Part shown: positions 1 through 8,191 of the stretch, one piece after another
How positions within the stretch are numbered: position 1 is the stretch's first letter
Layout: each line of letters starts with the position of its first letter
Assembly: GCA_016713675.1 (NCBI GenBank)
Contig: JADJOS010000004.1
Location: 434,001-498,000 of the forward strand
Direction: 5' to 3'
DNA: 64,000 bases
From: Acidobacteriota bacterium
GTDB lineage: Bacteria > Acidobacteriota > Blastocatellia > Pyrinomonadales > Pyrinomonadaceae
Position numbers and translations under genes: made by a program
Notes under the pieces: model-generated
Seen by the model: the letters and a program-made list of their open reading frames with translations, nothing else
The model's database searches: none
Told to the model about the DNA's origin: nothing

Positions 1-980
1 ATCTGATATGCGATCACACCCAGACTATAAATGTCCGAACGCGGATCGAGATGTTCGCCGCGACATTGCTCAGGCGACATATAAAGCGGCGTACCGAGCA
101 CGGCACCGACTCGGGTCAGGCCCGCGGTGGTTGGAGAATCGATCAGTGATTTACCGGTCGTCCGCTGCCGGCCGGTCCGGTCGGTTTCGACATCGATCTC
201 GTCTGAGATCATTCGTGTGCCGACGCTGTCTTGATCATCGGAGCGGTCATCGTAGATCGCGGTTTGATTCTCATCTGCCAAGGGTTCGAGCGAGATAGTG
301 CCGCCTTCGTTGACCATTGTCCCCAGGTCCGCCGTCTGCACGATCGTCGAGGCTTCGGCCCCAATCGTCGAAATGTTGCCGCCGATCGTCGTCTTTGCAT
401 CGCCCGCCAGCGTATGTGTCGATCTGACGAATTCGATCGGAATGTCGCCGTTTGAAATTTCGTGTTCTTCGAGTTTGGCGATCCCAAAATCGAGGACCTT
501 GACCGTGTAACCGCCGCGTTGATTTGGTTCGAGCCAGATGTTGTCAGGCTTGAGGTCCCGGTGGATGATGCCCTGTTCATGAGCCTCTTGTACCGCCGAG
601 CAAACCTGCTCGAGGATGTCGAGCGTCCAGCCGACGGGCAAATTCCTTTCCTCGTCGAGTATCTCACCCAGTGTGCAGCCGTCAAGATACTCCATGACGA
701 GATATGCGACCTGGCCTCCGCGAGTATCAGCAAACCCGAAATCCGTGACATCGACCACATTCGGATGCCGTAAACGCCCTGCCGCTCTCGCCTCGCGTCG
801 AAATCGCTCGACAAATTCCGCACGCTGCATAAATTGCGGAGCGATGATCTTGACTGCGACGGGCCGCTCGGTACCAAGATGCGTCGCCAGATAGACCGTT
901 CCCATACCGCCGCGTCCCAATTCGCGTTCGATATGGTATTTTCCGTCCAGCGTTTGGCCCGCGAAGTCCAAGTATTTCAT
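1..980 (-). CDS. Serine/threonine protein kinase, C-terminus cut by window edge
   Basis: The ATG at 980 opens a frame that runs off the left edge (about 326 residues visible). It is a Hanks-type kinase: Gly-rich loop GRGGMGTVY near residue 20, VAI-type lysine (AVKII), catalytic HRDLKPDN near 139, DFGIAKL near 163, and the activation-segment end GTPLYMSPEQ near 300, followed by RSDIYSLGVIAY. It would phosphorylate proteins on Ser/Thr; family members usually have C-terminal TPR, WD40 or TM sensor parts, which lie outside the window. The odd part is the distance from DFG to GTPLYMSPEQ: about 125 residues instead of about 20, filled with Thr/Ser/Gly/Asp-rich sequence without stop or frame change. 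The neighbour is recA, divergently transcribed; no functional link is implied. Confidence 0.9.
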   Translation of the reverse strand, partial: MKYLDFAGQTLDGKYHIERELGRGGMGTVYLATHLGTERPVAVKIIAPQFMQRAEFVERFRREARAAGRLRHPNVVDVTDFGFADTRGGQVAYLVMEYLDGCTLGEILDEERNLPVGWTLDILEQVCSAVQEAHEQGIIHRDLKPDNIWLEPNQRGGYTVKVLDFGIAKLEEHEISNGDIPIEFVRSTHTLAGDAKTTIGGNISTIGAEASTIVQTADLGTMVNEGGTISLEPLADENQTAIYDDRSDDQDSVGTRMISDEIDVETDRTGRQRTTGKSLIDSPTTAGLTRVGAVLGTPLYMSPEQCRGEHLDPRSDIYSLGVIAYQ

Positions 981-1371
981 AAGGGGTAAGTGGAAACTCT
1001 AACGGTTTTCCTCTTGTATTTGCAAGTAACTACGACCTCGATCGCAATTAAGTTTTGTAATCTGAGTAACGATTTGTAAAGACACGTTTCAGAGGAACCA
1101 TCCAACCTTTAACGCCCGATCCTCTAATATCCGGCCCAAAGGTAAAAATGCTCCGGCGGTGTCAATAATTTTCATTGAATTTTCTCTGATTCTGTCCTAA
1201 ACTATCTGAAATTTTATCGACCCGACGGCTCTTCGCTCACTTTTTTCACTTTTTGAAGGAAAAAGCGTGTTTTATGTGTGCAACGTCGTATCGCATGTGT
1301 TAGCCTAGTTTCCGTGGAGAAAAACTTAGTAGTTTTTACTGATAAAAATACCGGACGGGAGAAATTTAATT
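981..1371. other. Divergent intergenic region, kinase / recA promoters
   Basis: 391 bp between the divergent kinase and recA starts, with no coding frame of note. It is AT-rich in its right half and must carry both promoters. A 7-bp inverted repeat just upstream of recA is listed separately. A GGAGAA ribosome binding site lies about 9 bases before the recA ATG. I could not assign clear -35/-10 boxes. Confidence 0.5.
1320..1337. promoter_or_regulatory. Palindrome upstream of recA, candidate SOS operator
   Basis: Perfect inverted repeat: AAAAACT (1320-1326), spacer TAGT, AGTTTTT (1331-1337). It sits 35 bp before the recA ATG, where a LexA-type repressor site would be expected. The sequence is not the E. 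coli CTGT-N8-ACAG box, and resembles the Bacillus GAAC-N4-GTTC box only in layout. A role as a LexA operator is inference; it could also be a simple hairpin in the leader. Confidence 0.35.
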
Positions 1372-2382
1372 ATGAGTTTGGACAAAGGTAAAGCGATCGA
1401 GTCGGCATTGCTGCAGATCGAGAAAAAATTTGGCAAGGGTTCCATCATGCGTTTGGGTGAAAGGCCGCACGAAGACATCGGTGCGATCTCGACCACGTGT
1501 CTAAGCCTCGACGCGGCGATCGGCGTCGGCGGATTCCCACGCGGGCGGATCATCGAGGTGTACGGCCCTGAAAGCTCAGGAAAGACGACTCTCGCTCTGA
1601 CCGTTGTCGCCTCGGCACAAAAGACCGGCGGTGTTTGTGCATACATCGACGCCGAACATGCGATGGACCCCGAATATGCGACCAAGCTCGGCGTAAACAT
1701 TGACGACATGCTCATCTCGCAGCCCGATTCCGGAGAACAAGCTCTCGAGATCGCTGAAACACTGATCCGTTCGAACAGTGTTGATGTGATCGTCATCGAT
1801 TCGGTCGCCGCTCTGGTGCCGCGTGCGGAACTCGACGGCGAAATGGGCGATTCTCTGCCTGGATTGCAGGCTCGTCTAATGTCGCAGGCTTTGAGAAAGA
1901 TCACGGCGATCGTATCGAGTTCGAACACGTGCTTTATCTTTATCAATCAGCTTCGCGAAAAGATCGGCGTGTTTTTTGGTTCACCCGAAACAACGACCGG
2001 CGGCAAGGCTCTCAAATTCTACGCCAGCCTCCGACTCGACATCCGCCGCATCGGTGCGATCAAGGACGGAGACAAGGTCGTCGGCAACCGCACCCGCGTG
2101 AAAGTGGTCAAGAACAAATGTGCACCGCCATTTCGCGAGTCCGAATTCGACATCATGTATGGCGAAGGCATCTCGAAAGAGGGCGATCTGCTTGATCTGG
2201 CCGTAAATAACAATATTGTCGAGAAGAGTGGTGCGTGGTTCTCGTTCAAAGGCGAGCGTCTCGGCCAGGGCCGCGACAACGTCAAGAATATGCTCAAGGA
2301 AAACACCGAACTTCTCGAACGCATTGAAAATGACGTGAAAGAAGTCCTCGGCTTTACCAAGGTGGAAGCCGCCTCAGCATAG
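1372..2382 (+). CDS. recA: Recombinase RecA
   Basis: 336-residue RecA, the DNA-strand-exchange ATPase of homologous recombination and co-protease for LexA in the SOS response. Visible are Walker A GPESSGKTTL (near residue 63), Walker B VIVIDSVAAL, the NQLREKIG segment, loop L2 as FFGSPETTTGG (usual form MFGNPETTTGG) and KALKFYASLRLDIRR. Length is close to the family norm (330-355). The start is fixed by the GGAGAA site and by the conserved N-terminus (KGKAIESALLQIEKKFGKGSIMRLG). It is monocistronic: a strong terminator follows 24 bp after the stop. Confidence 0.98.
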   Translation: MSLDKGKAIESALLQIEKKFGKGSIMRLGERPHEDIGAISTTCLSLDAAIGVGGFPRGRIIEVYGPESSGKTTLALTVVASAQKTGGVCAYIDAEHAMDPEYATKLGVNIDDMLISQPDSGEQALEIAETLIRSNSVDVIVIDSVAALVPRAELDGEMGDSLPGLQARLMSQALRKITAIVSSSNTCFIFINQLREKIGVFFGSPETTTGGKALKFYASLRLDIRRIGAIKDGDKVVGNRTRVKVVKNKCAPPFRESEFDIMYGEGISKEGDLLDLAVNNNIVEKSGAWFSFKGERLGQGRDNVKNMLKENTELLERIENDVKEVLGFTKVEAASA

Positions 2383-2406
2383 ATACACCCTCGAATAAAA
2401 GCGAAA

Positions 2407-2438
2407 GGGCACAACGAATCATTAAGTTCGTTGTGCCC
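2407..2438. terminator. Terminator after recA
   Basis: Perfect 12-bp stem GGGCACAACGAA (2407-2418) / TTCGTTGTGCCC (2427-2438) with an 8-nt loop, followed by a T-rich stretch. It lies between recA and the convergent lipoprotein gene and could serve both strands. Confidence 0.85.
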
Positions 2439-2460
2439 ATTTCATTTATTGCCAAACAAA

Positions 2461-2889
2461 TTACTGAGGTTTCCTCGGCAATTTGTTGGTATTTTTCTTC
2501 ATCATCGGGATGTCGGTCGATGTTCCGGGAGGAGGCGTGCCGACCTTAGGCTGCATACCCATTTGTCGTCGGAGTTCCTCGGGCGAGGGTATTCCCGGAG
2601 TCGGAGTCACGCCCGGCTTCATTGGTTTCTTAAGCTCTGCCGGGCTCGGTATTCCTGGTGTCGGAGTCGCACCCTTTGGAACGGTCATCGGGCTCGCGGG
2701 AATTCCAGGCGTCGGCGTGCCGGTTATCGGCACCGGACTTGTCGAAAGCCCCGGAGGAAGGTTGTTATTGTCCAGAGTAACCGAGCGATTTGAGTTACTG
2801 TTAGCGTTATTTGAAGGAGTAGAACCACAAGCCGTAAACAAAACGGAGGCAGTGATCAACAATGAAAGAAGAGCAACAATTCTATACAT
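2461..2889 (-). CDS. Proline-rich repeat lipoprotein, function unknown
   Basis: About 142 residues from the ATG at 2889; an upstream in-frame ATG at 2922 is less likely because it would precede the signal peptide. The N-terminus MYRIVALLSLLITAS is a lipoprotein signal peptide with lipobox LFTAC, so the mature protein is probably lipid-anchored. The rest is low-complexity: an Asn/Ser linker, then four variants of TPTPGIPSP separated by short charged segments (AELKKPMKP, EELRRQMGM). No enzyme motif is visible. Such Pro-rich tails usually act as cell-wall-spanning spacers; the function here is unknown. Confidence 0.7.
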   Translation of the reverse strand: MYRIVALLSLLITASVLFTACGSTPSNNANSNSNRSVTLDNNNLPPGLSTSPVPITGTPTPGIPASPMTVPKGATPTPGIPSPAELKKPMKPGVTPTPGIPSPEELRRQMGMQPKVGTPPPGTSTDIPMMKKNTNKLPRKPQ

Positions 2890-3108
2890 AATAAGTGCGT
2901 CACCAATAATAAATAAAGTCATGCCGGTTCAGAAGCTTCGTCCCCGGAGGGCAGCGACGACGTCCAAACCGGCACCGGAAGTTAACAAACTCAACCGCGA
3001 CCGAACATGGCAAAAACAGCCGCTAAATTGTGATTATAAGAATCGGCACGCCGTTGTCAATACGGTTTTAACCCAAACTTTTGTTGATTTTAATCGGTAA
3101 TCGGGTAT

Positions 3109-3137
3109 TTGACATCCGATTACTGCTTATTTACACT
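3109..3137 (+). promoter_or_regulatory. Sigma-70-type promoter of tRNA-Phe
   Basis: TTGACA (3109-3114), 17-bp spacer, TACACT (3132-3137). Transcription would begin about 24 bp before the mature tRNA 5' end. The -35 box is perfect and the -10 matches 4 of 6 positions. Confidence 0.65.
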
Positions 3138-3168
3138 TACAAATTCGCTCCGCTTTATGCAGGGTGTT

Positions 3169-3244
<76 letters not shown>

Positions 3245-3260
3245 TTATTTTCAACAACTT

Positions 3261-3283
3261 AGGGCTGCCAAACCGGCAGCCCT
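3261..3283 (+). terminator. Terminator after tRNA-Phe
   Basis: Stem AGGGCTGCC / GGCAGCCCT (arms 3261-3269 and 3275-3283) with a 5-nt loop followed by TTCGATTTT, 17 bp after the tRNA CCA. Confidence 0.8.
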
Positions 3284-3505
3284 TTCGATTTTGTGCAACA
3301 ACTTACAATCAGATGACTAATGCCGAACCACAAATCCGCGGGCTCTATTATCAGAACACCGCTTCACAAATTACTCTTTTCTCATAGCTATTCCGCTCAC
3401 GCGAAAGCTACCAATAGATCAACGGGTCGTCAATATTCGTCAGTCGAAGTATTTATTACAAACCTCGGATCATTTACGATTTCGGGGCATTAAAATTATC
3501 ACCGT

Positions 3506-4253
3506 TCATTGATCACTCACGACAAAGGCTAGGAGAGCAGCAAACAGAATCAAAAGGGCTGATTGTTTTACGATTGTCATTGGCCAGGATTCACGAAAGA
3601 CTCTGCGGGCAAAGTAGATACCATAAGCGGTCGTGACCAGAAGATCCGCCAGTACAAACGCTGAATAAGCAAACTGGGTATACTCCCGGAAGACTGCAAC
3701 AAAAACTAACAATGTAACGGTAAAGATATCCGTTTGCGCTTCGAAATAGATCGCACACAGCAAATTCGACCCAGTTCAATTCTGTTCCACGGTAGAACAA
3801 TTTCCATAAAACGCCCCAAAAAACAGTGGCGAGCAGCCCGAATATTTGAAAGGCGGTGTTGCCGGTCAGCGGAGAGGCAAATATTGGATCGGCAGTCGCA
3901 ATTTGCAGCATCTCGCGAATCAAAGCATTTGCGATCATTGCATAAAAATAAAATTTTACGGGATTTATATAACCGACGCGCTGTCCTGCCAGGTATGCAT
4001 GTACAAATTCACCCGGCCGGCGAGCAAGCTCGATCGATGTCGCGAATGTTTTTGATATATCGATCTTCCTGGCATTGTTATAAATCTCAAAGAATAAGTT
4101 CTTCGGAGTATAACGCTCAACAACTGACGGCTGACCACAGACATAGCAATACTCGCCGATCAATGGCTCATCGCAGTTGCAACAAATCCGTGACGACACT
4201 TCGGGTTGCAGCTCACTTGTTGGGGCCCTATTTTTGTTGATCGTTTCGTTCAA
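3506..4253 (-). pseudogene. DUF3667-like membrane protein, frameshifted
   Basis: Two overlapping frames make one protein: 4253 down to about 3760 (zinc ribbon ICCNCDEPLIGEYCYVCGQ at residues 22-40, then a membrane domain) and 3763 down to 3506 (two further membrane helices). The switch lies near 3758-3765, after residues ELNWVEF; one surplus base would explain it. The N-terminal CxxC...CxxCGQ followed by helices is the DUF3667 plan, a family of unknown function. Reading as a real gene with a sequencing error, or as a decaying gene, cannot be told apart here. Confidence 0.6.
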
Positions 4254-4330
4254 TGACTCTGGCGAGTGGATCCGGACGAATACTCGATCTGGTCGACACG
4301 AGTGTCGCCCGCGGCCTTTATTGGGAAAAT

Positions 4331-4361
4331 AACCCGACGACCGCCTTAAGGTCGTCGGGTT
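4331..4361. terminator. Bidirectional terminator between SYLF gene and DUF3667 gene
   Basis: Perfect 12-bp stem AACCCGACGACC (4331-4342) / GGTCGTCGGGTT (4350-4361) with a 7-nt loop, located 14 bp after the SYLF stop codon in the minus direction. Confidence 0.8.
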
Positions 4362-4374
4362 GGACCTATTTGAC

Positions 4375-5091
4375 CTATTTCGCGTGTCGCGTCAACGCTC
4401 TATGAAACCCAACCGTCGCAGGAGGGATCGAATCGAACGCGATCTTATTTTCTCCGGTTAACATTTCCTTGGCCTCCAGTGAATACAAAAGCTGATTTGT
4501 ATCGTTGTCCGGGCTGATAACCGCACCCGAGATCGCAACTCCGGCGAATAAGCCCTTGCTTCGCGAGTAGGAAAGGATCTCGGCCTGTAGCTGGGCGTCA
4601 GTTGTCGCCCGAATTGTGCGTCCGATAGGGCCGGCGGCGGCGGCGGCCTCACCGCCGATCTCGAATTTATCCTCGAGCAGGTTCTTCAGACTGTCGTCCG
4701 TCATGAAAAGCATCACGACATCTGTCGAAGATCCGCCGATCTGGAACCCGACGCTCCCGCCGCCGATCTTGAACATCGCGGGGGCACTCCAACCGCCTTT
4801 AACACGACGCGAGATCAATCCCTTTCCACCTCGTCCGCCGATGATAAACGCAGCTTTGATCACACCAGGAAAGACGGCGATCGCCTTCGCCTTTTTCAAG
4901 AGGCTTTGCGGTATCGACTTGGCGGGTATCCTCATCAACTCATTTAGCGCCTTGGTCGCATCACCGGAGGTTGTTGCAGCCTCAGCTCGGTTTTTCGCAT
5001 CTTTTTTCTGTGCGGTCGCATTGGTACCCAAGGCGCACAGCGCTACTACAATGATCAAGGTCCACCCCAGGAATGGTTTTACGATTTTCAT
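4375..5091 (-). CDS. Secreted SYLF (Ysc84-type lipid-binding) domain protein
   Basis: 238 residues with a signal peptide (MKIVKPFLGWTLIIVVALCALG, cleavage near ATAQ). The body is a single SYLF/DUF500 domain: IPQSLLKKAKAIAVFPGV, IIGGRGGKGLISRR, GGWSAPAMFKIGGGSVGFQIGGSS, TDVVMLFMTDDSLKNLL and the terminal GLFAGVAISGAVISPD. Eukaryotic members bind phosphoinositides; bacterial secreted members are uncharacterised and thought to bind lipid. It has its own terminator and a 130-bp gap from the M28 gene, so it is probably transcribed alone. Confidence 0.88.
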   Translation of the reverse strand: MKIVKPFLGWTLIIVVALCALGTNATAQKKDAKNRAEAATTSGDATKALNELMRIPAKSIPQSLLKKAKAIAVFPGVIKAAFIIGGRGGKGLISRRVKGGWSAPAMFKIGGGSVGFQIGGSSTDVVMLFMTDDSLKNLLEDKFEIGGEAAAAAGPIGRTIRATTDAQLQAEILSYSRSKGLFAGVAISGAVISPDNDTNQLLYSLEAKEMLTGENKIAFDSIPPATVGFHRALTRHAK

Positions 5092-5224
5092 TTCTACGTT
5101 CTCCCTTATTTATATTGTTTCTATTTTGACCGATCCTGCGAACATGTCAGCAAGATCGGAATAGAACATCCTCCGTTTCGCATCTTCCACGAAATCCGAC
5201 GAGAAAGCTCGATTGCCAGTTACC

Positions 5225-5917
5225 TTAGGGCAACGTGTCGCCGCGCTTCAGACCTGAGTACTTATTTCCGGGCAGCCAGGTTGGAGCAGTAGAGGATTGC
5301 GCGATGCGATAGCCAAGGATGCCCATCATGTCGGCAACGGTCTTGGCTCCGGGCCAGTGCCAATCCTTGTAAACGTCATCTGTCGGTTGGTGATATTTCG
5401 TTTCTTCAAACTCGTTGAATCGGCGAACAAAACCCTCTTTAGTTGATTCCGGCGAGCCAACCAGCATCAACGCGGGCACGCCGCGAGTGACGAACGGATA
5501 GTGGTCCGATCGCCCAAAAACTCCCTGTTCGGGTATGGGGTCCTCCATCGGAGTGATGTTATAGGAGCGGGCGACTTCATTGAAAATAGCTCCCAGCGAC
5601 GAGTATTCGGCTCCGAACCCGACCATATTCTTGATCGGTCCCATGATCTCCGTGCCAATGCCGTCGAGGTTCAGATTAGCAGCGATCTTGGTAATATCCC
5701 ACTTTGGATTCTGCGCAAAGAAATAGCCGCCCTGCAAGCCATACTCTTCAGCGGTCGTCGAGATGAAGACCAAGGACCGCTTAGGTTTTACCTTCATCTT
5801 TGAAAAGGCCTCTGCCACAGCGAGCATCTCACCATTGCCGATCGCGTTGTCGGCCGCAGCATTGTAGATCTTGCCATCCAGCTTTCCGAACCCGTCATAG
5901 TGAGCTGTAAACACCAC
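5225..5917 (-). CDS. M28 family peptidase, C-terminal part (frameshifted gene)
   Basis: Carries the catalytic zinc-peptidase half of an M28 aminopeptidase: TAHYDGFGK (metal ligand His/Asp), AAADNAIGNGEMLAVAEAF (bridging Asp), STTAEEYGLQG (catalytic Glu pair), NLDGIGTE, and FGRSDHYPFVTRGVPALML with a terminal HQPTDD. The same reading frame extends upstream of the GTG at 5917, and joins the N-terminal part at 5929-6858 if one base is restored near 5930-5940 (GYIEDPT followed by ILKNEAVVFTAHYDG). As it stands, this half lacks a signal peptide and would not be exported. Confidence 0.75.
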   Translation of the reverse strand: MVFTAHYDGFGKLDGKIYNAAADNAIGNGEMLAVAEAFSKMKVKPKRSLVFISTTAEEYGLQGGYFFAQNPKWDITKIAANLNLDGIGTEIMGPIKNMVGFGAEYSSLGAIFNEVARSYNITPMEDPIPEQGVFGRSDHYPFVTRGVPALMLVGSPESTKEGFVRRFNEFEETKYHQPTDDVYKDWHWPGAKTVADMMGILGYRIAQSSTAPTWLPGNKYSGLKRGDTLP

Positions 5918-5928
5918 TGCTTCGTTCT

Positions 5929-6858
5929 TTAGGATCGGGTCGGATCCTCGATGTAACCGACGACATTATGTGAGTTTGCCTGGGTCTGTTTTGATTTCAG
6001 ATCAAATTTAATGGTCGGCTTCAGAACCATCGGCCGAAATTCGAGATCAGAAGCGTCATCCATCGCCTCTGCAATCGTCATCCCCGATCCGGCGAAGAGC
6101 TTTGCTCCGGCCTTGTCCCCCAGAAACATTAACGGCACCGGAGCCCTTTCCTTAGCTTTCGCGACTGTTGCGATGTTGCGTCGAGCTGTCTGATCAACAA
6201 TGAAATCGTGCTTGTAGAGTTCGCGGCCGTTGCCGACGAGCAGCACGCCCACTGCTCCACGCTGGAACAGAAGCGGAATCGCCGAGGTCTTATCAGTGAT
6301 CTCCTTCCATTTTTCAGCCGTGTATTTTAGCGGCGGCCCATCGATCAATACAGCGATCTTACCGGTTAGGTCGGCGTCCTTCAGGTCATTTCTGCCAATT
6401 TCGTCGGACACCATGCCGTGCCCTACGAAGATCAATTTGCGCTCAGAGCTCATGTCCGCGAGCAGAAGTCCGGCACTCCAATCCTTTCCGTAGATCAGCT
6501 TCTCACCGTTGAGGGTAACCGAGGTCTCGTCCGTAAAAACGGTCTCGACAAACGGCATCGATTGCAAAAATGTTCCATTGTCGCCAAGCGGCTTCAGATC
6601 CATGTTCTTCATCTGCTCAGCAATCCAGCCCGCCGCCATATCGCCGCCGCGCTGGAGCGTTCCACGCCCTTCAAAACGATCTGAGGAAAGTTCAGAAGTT
6701 AGCCGTTTTATCGTCTTTTCCTTTATGTTTTTTGTGAGATCGATCTCAGTCTTACTTAGGTTTGCCTGGGCTAAAAAGCTAACTGAGACTAGAACGATCA
6801 CAGCAAACGCGGATAGCGTTCTGATTCCGGTTCTAACTTTTACATTCTTGATTTTCAT
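5929..6858 (-). CDS. M28 family peptidase, N-terminal part (frameshifted gene)
   Basis: 309 residues: an N-terminal signal peptide (TGIRTLSAFAVIVLVSVSFLA), the helical start ERLTSELSSDRFEGRG-type segment, and a PA (protease-associated) domain with VGHGMVSDEIGRNDLKDADL and GKIAVLIDGPP. It ends at an early TAA directly after HNVVGYIEDPTRS, exactly where the peptidase domain should begin; that domain continues in another frame at 5225-5917. An intact protein would be a secreted aminopeptidase of about 545 residues. A one-base sequencing error or a genuine inactivating indel would both give this picture. Confidence 0.75.
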   Translation of the reverse strand: MKIKNVKVRTGIRTLSAFAVIVLVSVSFLAQANLSKTEIDLTKNIKEKTIKRLTSELSSDRFEGRGTLQRGGDMAAGWIAEQMKNMDLKPLGDNGTFLQSMPFVETVFTDETSVTLNGEKLIYGKDWSAGLLLADMSSERKLIFVGHGMVSDEIGRNDLKDADLTGKIAVLIDGPPLKYTAEKWKEITDKTSAIPLLFQRGAVGVLLVGNGRELYKHDFIVDQTARRNIATVAKAKERAPVPLMFLGDKAGAKLFAGSGMTIAEAMDDASDLEFRPMVLKPTIKFDLKSKQTQANSHNVVGYIEDPTRS

Positions 6859-7013
6859 AGTGACTCCGATCGAGCGACTTCATCGGGTAGAAGCTCGAGT
6901 TCCTGTACATACTTGTGTTGAATATAAACCCCGACAACTTCGTCCTCGCAAGACCGGCCAAGGCCATCGATTCCCCAAATGGCCCGGCCGGTTCGGGAAC
7001 AACTTCCCCGGAA

Positions 7014-8132
7014 TTATCTGCACTTCGGATGACTGCCGATATCGTTGATGTGCAAATACTGGTCATCGACAACCGTAACCTGTACACATTGGTTGCTCTG
7101 ACGACGCCACCAGATCTTGTAGGTCGAGTTGCCGGTGCGAAATGTATCTACATTGCGAAACCCGCGGTTGCGCGTAACCGAGTCTCCCGCCGCAGTTCTG
7201 TATCCGATCAGGTCATTTAACGACGCGGGCGTTGAATCGGTATTGCCACCACCGCCCCAGCTGCTCTTTGAATAGTCGATCCTTTGTCCGTCACTTGTAC
7301 TGACGGTAGCAATGCCTCCACCATTTCGTACCACCGATGAAGTGGACCCGCCAATCGTGATGTAATTTCCGCGTGTGAACGAACCGTAGCTCATGCCTCC
7401 GTTAACGTTCGCCGTCACGCTGCCATTGTTGCCTATCGTCAATGTGATCTGTTCGCCACCGGGACCACGTCCATAAAAGGTTCCGCGAGCCCATGACGGG
7501 GGCGAGATCTGCCCGCCGGCGTTATTGTTGTTATTGTTGTTGTTAATATTGCCCCAACTGTTCTTTGAGTAGTCGATCCTTTGTCCGTCACTCGTGCTGA
7601 TCGTGGCAATGCCCCCGCCGTTTCGCACAACCGAGGAAGTAGATCCGCCAATCGTGATGTAATTTCCGCGTGTGAACGAACCGTAGCTCATGCCGCCGTT
7701 AACGTTCGCCGTCACGCTGCCATTGTTGCTGATCGTCAATGTGATCTGTTCACCGCGTGGGCCGGTCGCATAAAATGTCCCTTTCGCCCAACTTGGAGGA
7801 TTCACTTGTCCGCCGTTGTTATTGCCGCCCCAGTTCCCGCCTGAACTTTGATTGCAATCGGCGGCTCCGACCGAAACGATCGACTCATACCTTCCGTCAT
7901 ACGTTACGACGGACAGGCAGGTCTGGGTATTCGATCGCCACCAATTTGCATACGAGCGATCACCGCCCTTTTCTCTTTTAACGAACCGATATCCGCGGTT
8001 ACGGAGCGCAGATTCGCCGCTCGATGCTCGTGCACCAATAAGGTCTGCAACATCACCCGGTGCGTTCTGAGACATTACTGAAACCCCTGTGAGTAGTGCA
8101 ATTGCCCACATAGAAAGTAATTTTTTGAACAT
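7014..8132 (-). CDS. Secreted modular protein with A-B-B-A repeat architecture
   Basis: 372 residues with a signal peptide (MFKKLLSMWAIALLTGVSVM). Two kinds of module are visible. Module A (residues 30-93 and 308-371) has the pattern DLIGARASSGE...RNRGYRFV...WW...CLSV...DGRYESI...DC, with two conserved Cys likely to form a disulfide. Module B (115-194 and 214-293) is Gly/Ser/Thr-rich beta-type sequence (GTFYATGPRGEQITLTISNN, YGSFTRGNYITIGGS), the two copies nearly identical and joined by Asn-rich linkers. Module A also builds the two proteins at 9031-9804 and 9931-10722. I recognise no known function. The gene follows the CPBP protease gene by 59 bp on the same strand. Confidence 0.85.
   Translation of the reverse strand: MFKKLLSMWAIALLTGVSVMSQNAPGDVADLIGARASSGESALRNRGYRFVKREKGGDRSYANWWRSNTQTCLSVVTYDGRYESIVSVGAADCNQSSGGNWGGNNNGGQVNPPSWAKGTFYATGPRGEQITLTISNNGSVTANVNGGMSYGSFTRGNYITIGGSTSSVVRNGGGIATISTSDGQRIDYSKNSWGNINNNNNNNNAGGQISPPSWARGTFYGRGPGGEQITLTIGNNGSVTANVNGGMSYGSFTRGNYITIGGSTSSVVRNGGGIATVSTSDGQRIDYSKSSWGGGGNTDSTPASLNDLIGYRTAAGDSVTRNRGFRNVDTFRTGNSTYKIWWRRQSNQCVQVTVVDDQYLHINDIGSHPKCR
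7254..7790 (-). repeat. Tandem near-identical 240-bp repeat inside secreted protein gene
   Basis: Copies at 7551-7790 and 7254-7493 encode the two B modules, 99 codons apart. The DNA copies are almost identical over long stretches, so the duplication is recent or maintained by gene conversion. Confidence 0.8.
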
Positions 8133-8191
8133 AACTAAACTCCTTTGATCTAATGAAATTTAAGGAAACCAAAGCCGTCGAGAACTTTGTT

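Noticed and set aside
209..877. Minus-strand 222-codon frame in the kinase region
   Set aside because: The kinase frame in another register has all catalytic motifs and runs through the same stretch.
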